NCBI GenBank assembly: GCA_947627345.1
Contig: CANQVS010000006.1
Coordinates: 1-64,000 of the forward strand
Direction: 5' to 3'
DNA: 64,000 nucleotides
Origin: an uncultured Clostridia bacterium
Lineage (GTDB): Bacteria > Bacillota > Clostridia > Oscillospirales > Acutalibacteraceae
The translations under genes and the position numbers were made by a program. The notes beneath the pieces are model-generated. The model ran no database searches, was not told where the DNA came from, and saw only the letters and a list, made by a program, of their open reading frames with translations. Within the stretch, counting starts at the first letter, position 1. Each line of letters opens with the position of its first letter. This document shows positions 45,631-54,511 of the stretch, in pieces.

Positions 45631-46299
45631 ATGACAAAATCAAGCGAACGTATTAAAATGATATGTTCAATGGCAATGCTTACCGCAATAGCGGTAGCTT
45701 GCGACATTTTTCTGAGAATACCGAATATAGGAGGATTCTTAACCTATGAGCCGAAAGACGTTATCCTTACAATCGGCGCGTTTATTTTCGGACCGATTGC
45801 GGGACTTATTATGGCGCTTGTTGTGTGCCTTATTGAAATGATTACCATAAGCACCACTGGACCTATAGGACTTGTTATGAACTTTCTATCTTCAGCTGTG
45901 TTTATCGGTGTTAGCTCGATTATTTACCATAGGAACAAGAAAATGTCGAGGGCAATTACAGGACTTGTTGCAGGCTCTCTGTCATTGATTGCTATAATGC
46001 TTTTATGGAATTATATTATGACTCCCATTTATATGGGCGTTTCCAGAGAACAGGTGCTTGCCCTTTTTATTCCCGTACTTATTCCGTTTAACGCTATTAA
46101 AGCGGCCCTTAACAGCGCCCTCATTTTATTTCTATACAAAGGAGTTGTAACCGCTTTGAGAAAATCGGGGCTTGTTAAGAAGAGAGACGGATTTGTTAAC
46201 GAAAACAGAAAAAGCAACACGGTTATTCTTATCAGCGTATCGGCGTTTGCGGTAATTACGCTTATACTTATTCTCTTTATATTTTCGGGAATTTTATAG
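45631..46299 (+). CDS. ribU: Riboflavin ECF transporter S component RibU
   Basis: 222-residue membrane protein with about six membrane segments that binds riboflavin and docks on the shared ECF energy module (EcfA/EcfA'/EcfT, not in the window). It matches the RibU-type family (ICSMAMLTAIAVACDIFLRI; LTYEPKDVILTIGAFIFGP). Identification is reinforced by the FMN riboswitch directly upstream. RBS TTAGGAGG precedes ATG 45631. The C-terminus has an additional hydrophobic helix. Confidence 0.92.
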   Translation: MTKSSERIKMICSMAMLTAIAVACDIFLRIPNIGGFLTYEPKDVILTIGAFIFGPIAGLIMALVVCLIEMITISTTGPIGLVMNFLSSAVFIGVSSIIYHRNKKMSRAITGLVAGSLSLIAIMLLWNYIMTPIYMGVSREQVLALFIPVLIPFNAIKAALNSALILFLYKGVVTALRKSGLVKKRDGFVNENRKSNTVILISVSAFAVITLILILFIFSGIL

Positions 46300-46325
46300 G
46301 CTTTTTACCGAATTTCGACAATATA

Positions 46326-46354
46326 TTGACAAAGTAAACATATAGTTATATAAT
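46326..46354 (+). promoter_or_regulatory. Promoter of the THF riboswitch-folT transcript
   Basis: TTGACA (46326-46331), 17-bp spacer, TATAAT (46349-46354), near consensus. Confidence 0.8.
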
Positions 46355-46363
46355 AATTTTGTT

Positions 46364-46468
46364 CACAGAGTAGAGGCTTGCGCGTAAAGTGTCCTTTGAA
46401 CGGGGAGTTGTCAGGGGAACGAAAGTTACGCTCAGTGTACTGCGGTGCAGGCTTCGCATCCCACTGTT
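46364..46468 (+). promoter_or_regulatory. Tetrahydrofolate (THF) riboswitch
   Basis: The conserved words of the folate aptamer appear in order: AGAGTAGA, GCGTAAAGTG (GCGUUAAGUG in the consensus), GAACGGGGAGTTGTC, ACGAAAG, TGCGGTG and CGCATCCCACT. GGCTTGCG pairs with CGCA-GCC-like bases on the 3' side. It precedes folT, the usual partner, and an intrinsic terminator follows. Confidence 0.9.
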
Positions 46469-46481
46469 ACATTAAATGTTG

Positions 46482-46508
46482 AGGGACTGCGCTGTGCAGT
46501 CCCTTTTT
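46482..46508 (+). terminator. Terminator of the THF riboswitch
   Basis: Stem AGGGACTGC, loop GCTGT, GCAGTCCCT, then TTTT. The 3' arm GCAGTCCCTTTTT equals the beginning of a repeat copy at 98-110. The remainder of the leader, to 46646, is AT-rich with the gene's GGAGG site. Confidence 0.85.
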
Positions 46509-46646
46509 ACTTTGAGGATAAAATACAGAAAACATTCCTTTAAAGTAAAATTTCAGTATGTTGTTTAGCTGAGTTTTGCACAAACGACATACGAAACCTA
46601 AAACTGTTTATTAGTGTAATCAGCGGATTTAAAAAATGGAGGTAAA

Positions 46647-47216
46647 ATGTCAGTAAAAGAGAAATTCGTTAATTCATTTAAAGAATTAAACAATGTGTAT
46701 TCGTTGGTTGCGATTGCTATGCTTTTGGCGCTTAGGATTATCGTCGGAATTTTTGCCAACTCAACTATGGCGATGTTCGGAAATTTAATTAAAATAAGCA
46801 TAAATTTTCTGCCGATAGCGGTTGCGGCAATATTGTTCGGACCTATAGGCGCGTCGGTTGTCGGGGGATTAGGCGACATTCTCTCATTCTTTATAAATCC
46901 CGCAGGCGGAGGTTCGTATTTTCCGGGTTTTACAATAAACGGTATTTTAACGGGATTGATTTTAGGGATATTTCTATATAAGAATAATGTTAGTCTCAAA
47001 TCGGTTTTAATTTCTTGGGCAATTAATTCGGTATTTATAGAAGTGCTTTTATCGGGATACTGGCTGTATTTTATATACGGCGCGGGAAACGGAAACACGT
47101 TTGAAATATTTCTTTTGACGAGAGCGGTGAGCGAGGCGATTAAATTTATACCGTCTGTATTTCTTATTTATGTTTTCGGGAAAGCGCTCAAAAAAGCGGT
47201 TAAAATTAAGAATTAA
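46647..47216 (+). CDS. folT: Folate ECF transporter S component FolT
   Basis: 189-residue membrane protein with about six membrane segments, ECF S-component family of the folate type (LNNVYSLVAIAMLLALRIIV; GDILSFFINPAGGGSYFPGF). It binds folate and associates with the shared ECF energy module. The THF riboswitch upstream makes the substrate assignment firm. ATG 46647 follows ATGGAGGTAAA. Confidence 0.92.
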   Translation: MSVKEKFVNSFKELNNVYSLVAIAMLLALRIIVGIFANSTMAMFGNLIKISINFLPIAVAAILFGPIGASVVGGLGDILSFFINPAGGGSYFPGFTINGILTGLILGIFLYKNNVSLKSVLISWAINSVFIEVLLSGYWLYFIYGAGNGNTFEIFLLTRAVSEAIKFIPSVFLIYVFGKALKKAVKIKN

Positions 47217-47226
47217 AGTAAACGTT

Positions 47227-47268
47227 AAAAAAACAGACCACCGTTTAATATGGGCGGTCTGTTTTTTT
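47227..47268. terminator. Bidirectional terminator between folT and licD
   Basis: AAAAAAACAGACC (47227-47239) pairs with GGTCTGTTTTTTT; the loop contains the licD stop codon (47245-47247). T runs exist on both strands. Confidence 0.85.
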
Positions 47269-48120
47269 AGATTTAACTTTTGCGCTTTTTGAAAGGTCGA
47301 TATATGCCAAGTCGTGCGCGATTACCTGTTCCTCTTTCGGAGGGGGCGTCATATAGTCATCTCCGAACGCAATCGCAAGATATTCGTTGTAACCGACCAT
47401 TGCCTTGAATTTTTCTCCCTCAAATTCAACCTCGGTCGTGCTTTCAAACAACTCCTTAGGATATTCGTTTTTCATTATCCTCGGACCTGCGCAAAGCTCA
47501 CATATGTAGTCGCATTCGTCAAGCGAATATTTTGTCATTTGTTTTTCGGCAAATTTCCAGATTTTCTTCCTCGTTTTAAAGCTCCTGAAAATATTGAGAA
47601 GTATTTTACTTCCGAAAGCCATAATTCCGCCGTGTTTTTCGGGAACAGTCTGCGCTCTGAACAGCGAGTAGATTATACACCAGAAAAACTGCAAATATTT
47701 TAAAGCTTTTTTTGACGGCCTCGGGTCAATAGGAAAAATATCAAAGGCAATACCGTGGGGGATATTTAAGTCTTTCTGATAATTTTTTATCAGCGTGGCG
47801 CTTGTGTCAACTAAGGTCGCAAAGCAGTTTCGGGTAAAGGTTTCATCAGTTTCGTTGAGTAGAACAAAACGTTCGCTTGGATTTTCCTTTAAATATTCTT
47901 TAATGAATATTTCATAGTCGGCTCTCGGCATAAAAACGTCGGCGTCGTCGTCCCACGGAATAAATCCTCCGTAACGGAGCGCGCCGATAAGACAACCTCC
48001 GCACAAATAGTAGGTGAGGTTGTGACTGTCGCAGAAATCACGAAAATATTTTAGAATATCAAGTTCTTTAAGCTGTAAAGCTCGTAACTGTTTTTTGCTT
48101 AATTGCAATTTTTCCGCCAT
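47245..48120 (-). CDS. LicD-family phosphotransferase
   Basis: 291 residues of the LicD/fukutin nucleotidyltransferase-like family, which transfers phosphocholine or other phospho-substituents to surface glycans. The active-site region is GGCLIGALRYGGFIPWDDDA (41-60) with D57-D59 and D61. It is the last gene of the yfhO-M20-DUF975-GT2-licD unit, 11 bp after GT2. No licA/licC choline genes are in the window, so the transferred group is unknown. The last codons (KKTDRPY) lie inside the terminator stem. Confidence 0.88.
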   Translation of the reverse strand: MAEKLQLSKKQLRALQLKELDILKYFRDFCDSHNLTYYLCGGCLIGALRYGGFIPWDDDADVFMPRADYEIFIKEYLKENPSERFVLLNETDETFTRNCFATLVDTSATLIKNYQKDLNIPHGIAFDIFPIDPRPSKKALKYLQFFWCIIYSLFRAQTVPEKHGGIMAFGSKILLNIFRSFKTRKKIWKFAEKQMTKYSLDECDYICELCAGPRIMKNEYPKELFESTTEVEFEGEKFKAMVGYNEYLAIAFGDDYMTPPPKEEQVIAHDLAYIDLSKSAKVKSKKTDRPY

Positions 48121-48131
48121 AACAACACCGA

Positions 48132-49145
48132 TTAACCGTTTTCTTTTTTAAGTTTTTTCTTCCAGAACGGGATTTGTAATATTCCGACCAATGTTCCCAC
48201 TCCGTAAGCAATGTGCATAATAGGAAATAAAAACGGCAACAGGAAGTAATGAAAGTGTATCTCTCTCATTGTAAAACAACTCACTGTATTTACAAAGTCA
48301 AACATCGAATATAAAAGCAGTAGAATTTCAAGCAATAAAGGATAGCCGAAACACGCAAAAATTGAGCAGAATATAATTCCCATAACGAATAAAAACGGTA
48401 CAAAATGATAATAGGAAAGGCATTTTGGAGAAACAGAGAGAGTAAGTCCTATCCACTTTCCGTTTCCGAATTTCTGTTTTATCATACCTTTAAGGCTGTT
48501 TCTCGTGTGCTGATATGATATAATTTCGGGATTAAAACAGAGTTTAAAGCCCGCTTGCTGCATTCTATGGTGGATTTCGTTATCTTCCGTGCGGACAAGC
48601 GCCTCGTTAAAAAATCCTACTTTGTCAAAAACCTCACGTTTGTACGCCCCGTGAAAAAGAGAGTTGACATAGCTTTTTCCCTGCTGGCGTCTGTAAGGGG
48701 CGATTGAACTTCCAAACATAGAGGTCTCAACGAGCAACAGAGTTTCTTTCCAAGGAGTAGGAGAGTCAATAATATTGGGTCTGAATCCTCCGCAAATATC
48801 CTCTCCGCCGGAAAGCGTTTCAATGTTTTTTTCAATAAAATTGCTGGGAATGGAGGCGTGAGCGTCAATCCGTACAACGGCATCGCCACTGTAGTTGCTG
48901 AGTACAACATTCCAACCGCAGGGTTGTGTCCTTTTTGGATTTGAGAGAACTTTTACATCGTAAAAATCTTCCTGATTATTTTTTTTAAAGGTTTCCATAA
49001 TTTTTTTGGTGTTATCCGTTGAATTGCTGTCAACTAAGATAACCTCAATTTTTTTATGGTCATAGGTTTGAGCGCAAATATCCTTTAAAAGCAAACCGAG
49101 CGACTTTTTTTCGTTGTACGCTATTACTCCTACAGTAATTATCAT
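48132..49145 (-). CDS. Glycosyltransferase family 2 (ExoA-like) with membrane tail
   Basis: 337 residues: N-terminal GT-A domain (TVGVIAYNEKKSLG; VDSNSTDNT; NPKRTQPCGWN; VRIDAHA, where D-x-H/A matches the ExoA succinoglycan glucosyltransferase group) and two or three membrane segments at about 235-325. It probably works at the cytoplasmic membrane face on a lipid-linked or membrane glycan. Its ATG overlaps the DUF975 stop by four bases. Confidence 0.9.
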   Translation of the reverse strand: MIITVGVIAYNEKKSLGLLLKDICAQTYDHKKIEVILVDSNSTDNTKKIMETFKKNNQEDFYDVKVLSNPKRTQPCGWNVVLSNYSGDAVVRIDAHASIPSNFIEKNIETLSGGEDICGGFRPNIIDSPTPWKETLLLVETSMFGSSIAPYRRQQGKSYVNSLFHGAYKREVFDKVGFFNEALVRTEDNEIHHRMQQAGFKLCFNPEIISYQHTRNSLKGMIKQKFGNGKWIGLTLSVSPKCLSYYHFVPFLFVMGIIFCSIFACFGYPLLLEILLLLYSMFDFVNTVSCFTMREIHFHYFLLPFLFPIMHIAYGVGTLVGILQIPFWKKKLKKENG

Positions 49146-49933
49146 TTTATTTTACCTTCCTTATAAAGTTGAATCAGCCATTTTGACGAGTTCGCGAATG
49201 AGGTAGTAAAGTAAGGGATAACATAAATTGCCGGAAGTACAAAAAAGCAGGAAGCTATCCACGCCAAAAATGTAAAGAAAAGAAGTGTTAAATCTTTGCT
49301 GTGTGTTTTATTTATCCTCTTTGAAATTGAGAAAATTTCTTGGAAATCATTTCTGTCGTTTTCAATATATAAAAATTGAGTTATAAAAAGTCTTAGCGAA
49401 CGGATAATTGCGAAGGTTGCACCAAGTGCAAAAAGGAATGCCCGAACGGAAAAAAACACCTCGTTTGCAAGAACCGTGTCCAAAAGCTGAAGTGAAAAAA
49501 TACCCGTGATTAAGGTTACCGCAAAATAAGGTATAAGTCCGACAATAAAATTTAAAATTATTTTAAACGAAATTATAAGATTAAACTGAACGGTCGTAAA
49601 GTATTTATTTCTATTAAAGAAATAAAACTCATCAAAAAAATCTGCCTCTTTTTTATTGGCTATATTGTAGCAAATTTTAAAAAAACCGTTTAAAACGGGT
49701 GACAGTGCAAATCCCGATAAAACCAATAAACATATTAAAATAACAATAGATGTTTCATATAAGCCATTATAAGTATTGCCGTTAAAAATATTTATTATAT
49801 TAATTACAAAATAGTACAAAAGGAAAAGTAAAAGAGAGATTGCAAATATTAAAAATAATCCCGCCACTGCGACTGTCCAGTTCCCGTTTAACGCATTTTT
49901 TGCCTGTGTTCGGATTTTCTTTTCTGTTTCCAT
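49142..49933 (-). CDS. DUF975 membrane protein
   Basis: 263 residues with about five to six membrane segments. The N-terminal IRTQAKNALNGNW motif and the general layout are those of DUF975. Function unknown. It lies between a peptidase and a glycosyltransferase gene with tight spacing (11 bp and -4 bp), so it is likely part of the same envelope process. Confidence 0.8.
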   Translation of the reverse strand: METEKKIRTQAKNALNGNWTVAVAGLFLIFAISLLLFLLYYFVINIINIFNGNTYNGLYETSIVILICLLVLSGFALSPVLNGFFKICYNIANKKEADFFDEFYFFNRNKYFTTVQFNLIISFKIILNFIVGLIPYFAVTLITGIFSLQLLDTVLANEVFFSVRAFLFALGATFAIIRSLRLFITQFLYIENDRNDFQEIFSISKRINKTHSKDLTLLFFTFLAWIASCFFVLPAIYVIPYFTTSFANSSKWLIQLYKEGKIK

Positions 49934-49944
49934 AGAATCACCAA

Positions 49945-51234
49945 TTAAAAATCTTGTGTATACATTTTATAAACTGCCTGTAAGCAAATTTGGGCGTGTT
50001 TAAAAAATTTCTCCTCATCAATACTCTCGTCAGCGTTGTGCATATTTACATTGTCGTCAGGAAACGCAGGCCCGAACGCAACGCCTTTTGAGCCAAGCAT
50101 ACGCGCGTATGTTCCTCCGCCCGTGGAGTACAGCTCGGGCTTTTTATGAACAATGTCCTCATATGCGCTTGATAAAAGCCTGATGATTTCGCTGTCCTTT
50201 GGAAGATACAGCGGAGGCGCGTGATGGATAATATCAACCGAAAGCGAGTATTCTTCGGCATTAGTAATTATCTTATTTAAAATCTCATCTCCGTTTTTTG
50301 TAACGGGATAGCGTATATCTAATGTAAAGTAGGATTCGTTATCGTTTATACGAATTTTTCCGAGATTGCAGGTCAACTCTCCCGAAGGTTTATCGCTTGT
50401 TTTAATACCGAGAGAATTACCGTCGAGTTCGTTTGCAATTTTATCTGAAATGAAATTGCATAGATTGCCCAAATCAGGATTATTTTTCTTTAAAAGCATT
50501 ATGAGCTTAGTCGAGGCATTTTTACCTTTGTAAGGCTCACAAGCGTGGGAGGCTCTGCCGTAGCATATTTTTTCTTTTAATTCGTTATTATAATAATAAA
50601 CCGCTTTTGCCTCGTCAGGAACAGCATTTACAGCCGAACCTGAAGTGAAATTTTTTATAATTTTTCTGTCGTTTTTATCGTCTGAAATTTTAATCTGTAA
50701 AATTCCTTTTTCGGCAAAGCAAATACCATAGTCGCTGTCGGGGGTAAAGCTTATATCGGGAAGAGTCTCGTTTTCAAAATATGTTTCCATATCTGACATA
50801 CCGATTTCCTCATCTGTTCCGAATATACATCTAACGGTATTTTTTCCTGTTATATTGCTATCTTTAAGAATTTTAAGGCAGTACAGGTCAACAATGGACG
50901 CGCCCTTATCGTCGTCGACGCCTCTGCCGTAAAGCCGTTCGTTTTTCCTTGTTAAGGTAAACGGCTCAACGCTCCAGTTTTTACCTGCGGGGACAACGTC
51001 AAGGTGCGTTAAAACTCCGCAGAGTTTTCCGCTGTTTCCGAGCTGAACGTGACCTGCTTTACCCTTTATATTTTTCGTAACAAGTCCGAAATCCCGCGCT
51101 CTTTTTAATATAAAGTCCAATGCTTTTTTACATTCTTCGGGATTTTCTTGAGAAACGGACTTTATTTCTAAAAGCTGTTTCAGGTCTTTTAGAATATCGT
51201 CCTTATATTTTAAGATGTTTTCGCCGAAATTCAT
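49945..51234 (-). CDS. M20 metallopeptidase (PepV-like dipeptidase)
   Basis: 429 residues, M20 family. Zinc-site motifs: LTHLDVVPAG, GRGVDDDKGAS, GTDEEIGM, FTPDSDYG and the C-terminal NMHNADESID. The lid domain lies between. Family members cut dipeptides in the cytoplasm. Its place in a surface-glycan operon is curious but it overlaps yfhO by four bases (ATGA), so cotranscription is certain enough. Confidence 0.92.
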   Translation of the reverse strand: MNFGENILKYKDDILKDLKQLLEIKSVSQENPEECKKALDFILKRARDFGLVTKNIKGKAGHVQLGNSGKLCGVLTHLDVVPAGKNWSVEPFTLTRKNERLYGRGVDDDKGASIVDLYCLKILKDSNITGKNTVRCIFGTDEEIGMSDMETYFENETLPDISFTPDSDYGICFAEKGILQIKISDDKNDRKIIKNFTSGSAVNAVPDEAKAVYYYNNELKEKICYGRASHACEPYKGKNASTKLIMLLKKNNPDLGNLCNFISDKIANELDGNSLGIKTSDKPSGELTCNLGKIRINDNESYFTLDIRYPVTKNGDEILNKIITNAEEYSLSVDIIHHAPPLYLPKDSEIIRLLSSAYEDIVHKKPELYSTGGGTYARMLGSKGVAFGPAFPDDNVNMHNADESIDEEKFFKHAQICLQAVYKMYTQDF

Positions 51235-53690
51235 TTTTTACCTCGATTTTTCCGCTTTAATTTTTTGAGCAAAACAAAAGCGGAAACATACATAACAAAT
51301 ATTGTACCACATACTGCTGTGATTATAATTCCTATACGGAAACCGGGCGGGTTGTATTTGAATACAATTTTGCTCTTTTTATTGCCTTCGACCAAAACTG
51401 ACATAAATCCGAAATTAGATTTTACAATTTCCGACTCTTTGCCGTTAACGAACGCGGTCCAGCCCTCTGTATATGGTATGCTGAAAAACAGAAGATTTTC
51501 TTTTCCCGTATTATTTATTTCAGCCGTAAAGCCTTCGTTATTGTATTCAAAGCTGTCGCAGGATTTTTCGGCAAGCTTTTTGCAGTCGTCAAAGTAGTTG
51601 TATCTTCCGTATAAAAAGTCCTTTGTTTTACTTCTAAATTTTCTATCCCTCGGCTTTGCTGTTCTATCTTTTGCAATAGTATCTGTGTCCTTTTTGCTGT
51701 ATCCCGTAAGATTTGAAAATTTTAAAATATCTTCATCGCTTAACACCATTGACTTTAAAATAGCCTCGCTTTTATAATTTTGTTCAATATTGTTAAACTC
51801 ATCCTCTGTGATAAAGCTGTCGTACATAAATCCCATGGGAACGAAGCAGTCGTTTTTATAAACTTTAAATCCATTGATTTTTTTCAGATAACTCCAGCCC
51901 GGCATTTTTGGTTTACCCTTTTTGTCGGTAAAACTTTCTCTGCTGTCACAGAAAAGATACTTACAGCTAAAAAGTCCCCGAAGTCCATAGTTATTTGTGT
52001 CCGGCTCCGACGCGACATCTCTTGTATATCCTATACTGTCGTAGAATGTCATTATCGATGGAGTAACGATGCTGTGAAAAGCCTGTATGGACGGAATATT
52101 AAGGTACATCGCCGAATTGTCTACAGAATCTATAAAATCGCTCCTTGCATTTTTTATGCCGTCGAGCTTTACGCTGTCTGACGCTCCGATAAGATTTTTT
52201 CTTATATACGAGTTGTCATCTCCGTCCATTCGGTTTCCCGTTTCAACGATATATGTGGATGAAACTAAGGAAATAAGGCATATTCCTGCGGTAACAGCCA
52301 AAGCCAGCCTGTGGCTTGATGTTTTAAACTTTGTGATTATAATTGCGAACAAAAGCAAAGATAAAATCGCGGTTGCAACATAAATCCAGTATCTCGGAAA
52401 ATTATCTTCCAATCCGATTTTAGTGTATTTGTAAACATCGTCCTCATAAACCGATTCGGGCATAATTCCGATTAAAAGAGCAATTGAGGCGGTTATTGAG
52501 CCTGACCAGCACAAGGCTCTCGTCCAGTTGACCTCACTGTTTTCGAGCGCTTTAACTGTTGCAAGACACATAATCAGTACAAGCATATAATACCATCTGG
52601 CGTAGAATATGCTCGCGTTTAAAAGCTGAAAAGCCGAATTGAACAGAGGTATGAGCGCAAAGACGATTAAAAGCAGAATAAGCTTTTTGAGCCAGTCGCG
52701 TTTTTTAAGCTGAAGGTATCCGATAACTCCCGTCATTCCTACAAGAGGCAGCCAACCGCTGACAGACGCCCAATTTGCGTCAACATCAGGTGTGAAATTC
52801 GGCTCCGCCGCAAGCTCGGGAGGAAAGAAGAAACTTAAAATAATGTACCAGTACTTTTGCGGATTATCATACACAAGAGAATTGTAACCGTCCGGCAGGA
52901 CGGAAAGTCTTGGGTTGCCGTTTATAAAAAGAACCGTCGGCAGAATTATAAACGCGCTCGCGAGAAATCCTAAGAGTACCTCAAAAATAAAGAGAAAAAG
53001 CTTTGAAAGCGTTAGCTTATAGTTGTTTGTAAATACAAGCATAAACCAGTATATCGCCGTAAAAACCGCCATTCCCGCAAAGAAATAATAATTTACGGTA
53101 CAAGCCGTAAATACCGCAAGGCAAACAACGCCTTTTCGGTTGTTATACATCATTTCGTCAACAGCGAGCAAAAGCAGAGGGAAAACTATCATAGGCTCGT
53201 GAAAGTGGAAAAAGAAAATATTGTAAATCGAAAATCCCGAAAAAGCGTATAAAAGTCCTCCCGCAACCGCGAACATTCTGTTTTGCACATATCTTTTAAG
53301 ATATAGATAAGAGGTAAGAGAACAGCAGGCGAATTTCAGCATAAATATAGGTCCGATTAAAAACGGAACCGCACCGCTTGGGAACAACAGCGTAAGCAGA
53401 AAAAAAGGACTTCCCATAAGATAAAATGAATAGGAGCTTATGGTTGCGCTGCCAAGGTCGGTGGTACTGCTCCAGTTCGTATTGCCTGATAGAACAGCGT
53501 CGTGCATCATCTGATAAAACGGGATTTCCTGAACATTGAAATCCCCGTAATACATAAAAACTCCGTTGTTTTGAATGATTATAGGCACAAATAAAAGCGC
53601 GGAAATTAACAGCCCGAGTAAAAATGCCGTAAGTCCGTAGTTTTTATGATATTTGCCGTTTAAGGTTTTAAAAAGTTTATTGTTCACCAT
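51231..53690 (-). CDS. YfhO-family GT-C membrane glycosyltransferase
   Basis: 819 residues with about 12-14 membrane segments, a large extracytoplasmic part (about 480-780) and a C-terminal membrane segment followed by KKLKRKNRGKK. YfhO proteins glycosylate lipoteichoic acid or other surface polymers using undecaprenyl-phosphate sugars flipped after a GT2 enzyme. The ending INNTGKENLLFFSIPYTEGW and GWTAFVNGKE is the family hallmark. First gene of the five-gene unit. No clear -35/-10 stands out in the 100 bp upstream. Confidence 0.9.
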   Translation of the reverse strand: MVNNKLFKTLNGKYHKNYGLTAFLLGLLISALLFVPIIIQNNGVFMYYGDFNVQEIPFYQMMHDAVLSGNTNWSSTTDLGSATISSYSFYLMGSPFFLLTLLFPSGAVPFLIGPIFMLKFACCSLTSYLYLKRYVQNRMFAVAGGLLYAFSGFSIYNIFFFHFHEPMIVFPLLLLAVDEMMYNNRKGVVCLAVFTACTVNYYFFAGMAVFTAIYWFMLVFTNNYKLTLSKLFLFIFEVLLGFLASAFIILPTVLFINGNPRLSVLPDGYNSLVYDNPQKYWYIILSFFFPPELAAEPNFTPDVDANWASVSGWLPLVGMTGVIGYLQLKKRDWLKKLILLLIVFALIPLFNSAFQLLNASIFYARWYYMLVLIMCLATVKALENSEVNWTRALCWSGSITASIALLIGIMPESVYEDDVYKYTKIGLEDNFPRYWIYVATAILSLLLFAIIITKFKTSSHRLALAVTAGICLISLVSSTYIVETGNRMDGDDNSYIRKNLIGASDSVKLDGIKNARSDFIDSVDNSAMYLNIPSIQAFHSIVTPSIMTFYDSIGYTRDVASEPDTNNYGLRGLFSCKYLFCDSRESFTDKKGKPKMPGWSYLKKINGFKVYKNDCFVPMGFMYDSFITEDEFNNIEQNYKSEAILKSMVLSDEDILKFSNLTGYSKKDTDTIAKDRTAKPRDRKFRSKTKDFLYGRYNYFDDCKKLAEKSCDSFEYNNEGFTAEINNTGKENLLFFSIPYTEGWTAFVNGKESEIVKSNFGFMSVLVEGNKKSKIVFKYNPPGFRIGIIITAVCGTIFVMYVSAFVLLKKLKRKNRGKK

Positions 53691-53705
53691 AAGCTTTACC
53701 TGTTA

Positions 53706-53734
53706 TTGCAAAAGATTAGAAATAATAGTATAAT
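53706..53734 (+). promoter_or_regulatory. Promoter of the HD hydrolase gene
   Basis: TTGCAA (53706-53711), 17-bp spacer, TATAAT (53729-53734). The gene start is at 53794. Confidence 0.75.
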
Positions 53735-53793
53735 AAAGTATATCACAATATGGTTTAATTTTAAATAAAAACTTGAAAATAAGGAGGATAAAT

Positions 53794-54384
53794 TTGGAAA
53801 ATTCACATTTTTTTGCGATGCTTTCTCGTATGAAATATATAACAAGATGGGGACTTATGAATAATACTAACAGTGAGAATATAAGCGAGCATAGTCTGCA
53901 AACGGCAATGTTCGCTCATTTGCTTGTATTACTTCACAATAGGAATTCAAAAAATAAGCTGAACGCCGAGCGCGCCGCACTGCTCGGAATGTATCACGAT
54001 GTTACGGAAATCATAACGGGCGATATGCCGACGCCTGTAAAATACTATAATTCAGATATAATTAATTCTTATAAAGAAGTCGAGCATATTGCGGGCGAGA
54101 GACTGGTTTCTATGCTGCCCGAAAATTTGCAGGACGAATATTCGGATATAATTCTAATGGAGAATAAAAAAGACAAGGAGCTTTTAAAATATGTAAAGGC
54201 GGCTGATAAGCTTTCGGCTCTCGTAAAGTGCATAGAGGAGATAAGAGTGGGCAACGATGAATTTAAAAGCGCAAAGCTTTCTACCGAAAGGCTCCTACAC
54301 GATATGAATATGACGGAGGTTGAGGAGTTTATTGAAAACTTTTTGCCGTCGTTCTCTTTGACGCTTGATGAAATAAGCAATTAA
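53794..54384 (+). CDS. HD-domain hydrolase (YfbR-like 5'-nucleotidase)
   Basis: 196 residues with the metal-binding HD residues H33 (SEHSLQTA), H68-D69 (GMYHDVTEI) and the YfbR-like word GDMPTPVKY. YfbR removes phosphate from 5'-deoxynucleoside monophosphates, so this may feed dNMP balance. I place the start at TTG 53794, spaced well from AAGGAGG; the frame opens at 53773 but without a site. Confidence 0.88.
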   Translation: MENSHFFAMLSRMKYITRWGLMNNTNSENISEHSLQTAMFAHLLVLLHNRNSKNKLNAERAALLGMYHDVTEIITGDMPTPVKYYNSDIINSYKEVEHIAGERLVSMLPENLQDEYSDIILMENKKDKELLKYVKAADKLSALVKCIEEIRVGNDEFKSAKLSTERLLHDMNMTEVEEFIENFLPSFSLTLDEISN

Positions 54385-54449
54385 AAAAAGTAAATTATGA
54401 CAATGACGTTATATTCTTTTAAAGAATAATAAATTATATACTCCTATGC

Positions 54450-54455
54450 TATAAT
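54450..54455 (+). promoter_or_regulatory. Extended -10 promoter of the LCP gene
   Basis: TGCTATAAT: TATAAT at 54450-54455 preceded by TG (extended -10). No clear -35. The LCP start is at 54512. Confidence 0.5.
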
Positions 54456-54511
54456 ATCACAAAATGTAATATTGTGTCGAAATGTTTCTATTTATATAAA
54501 GGAGCTATGTT

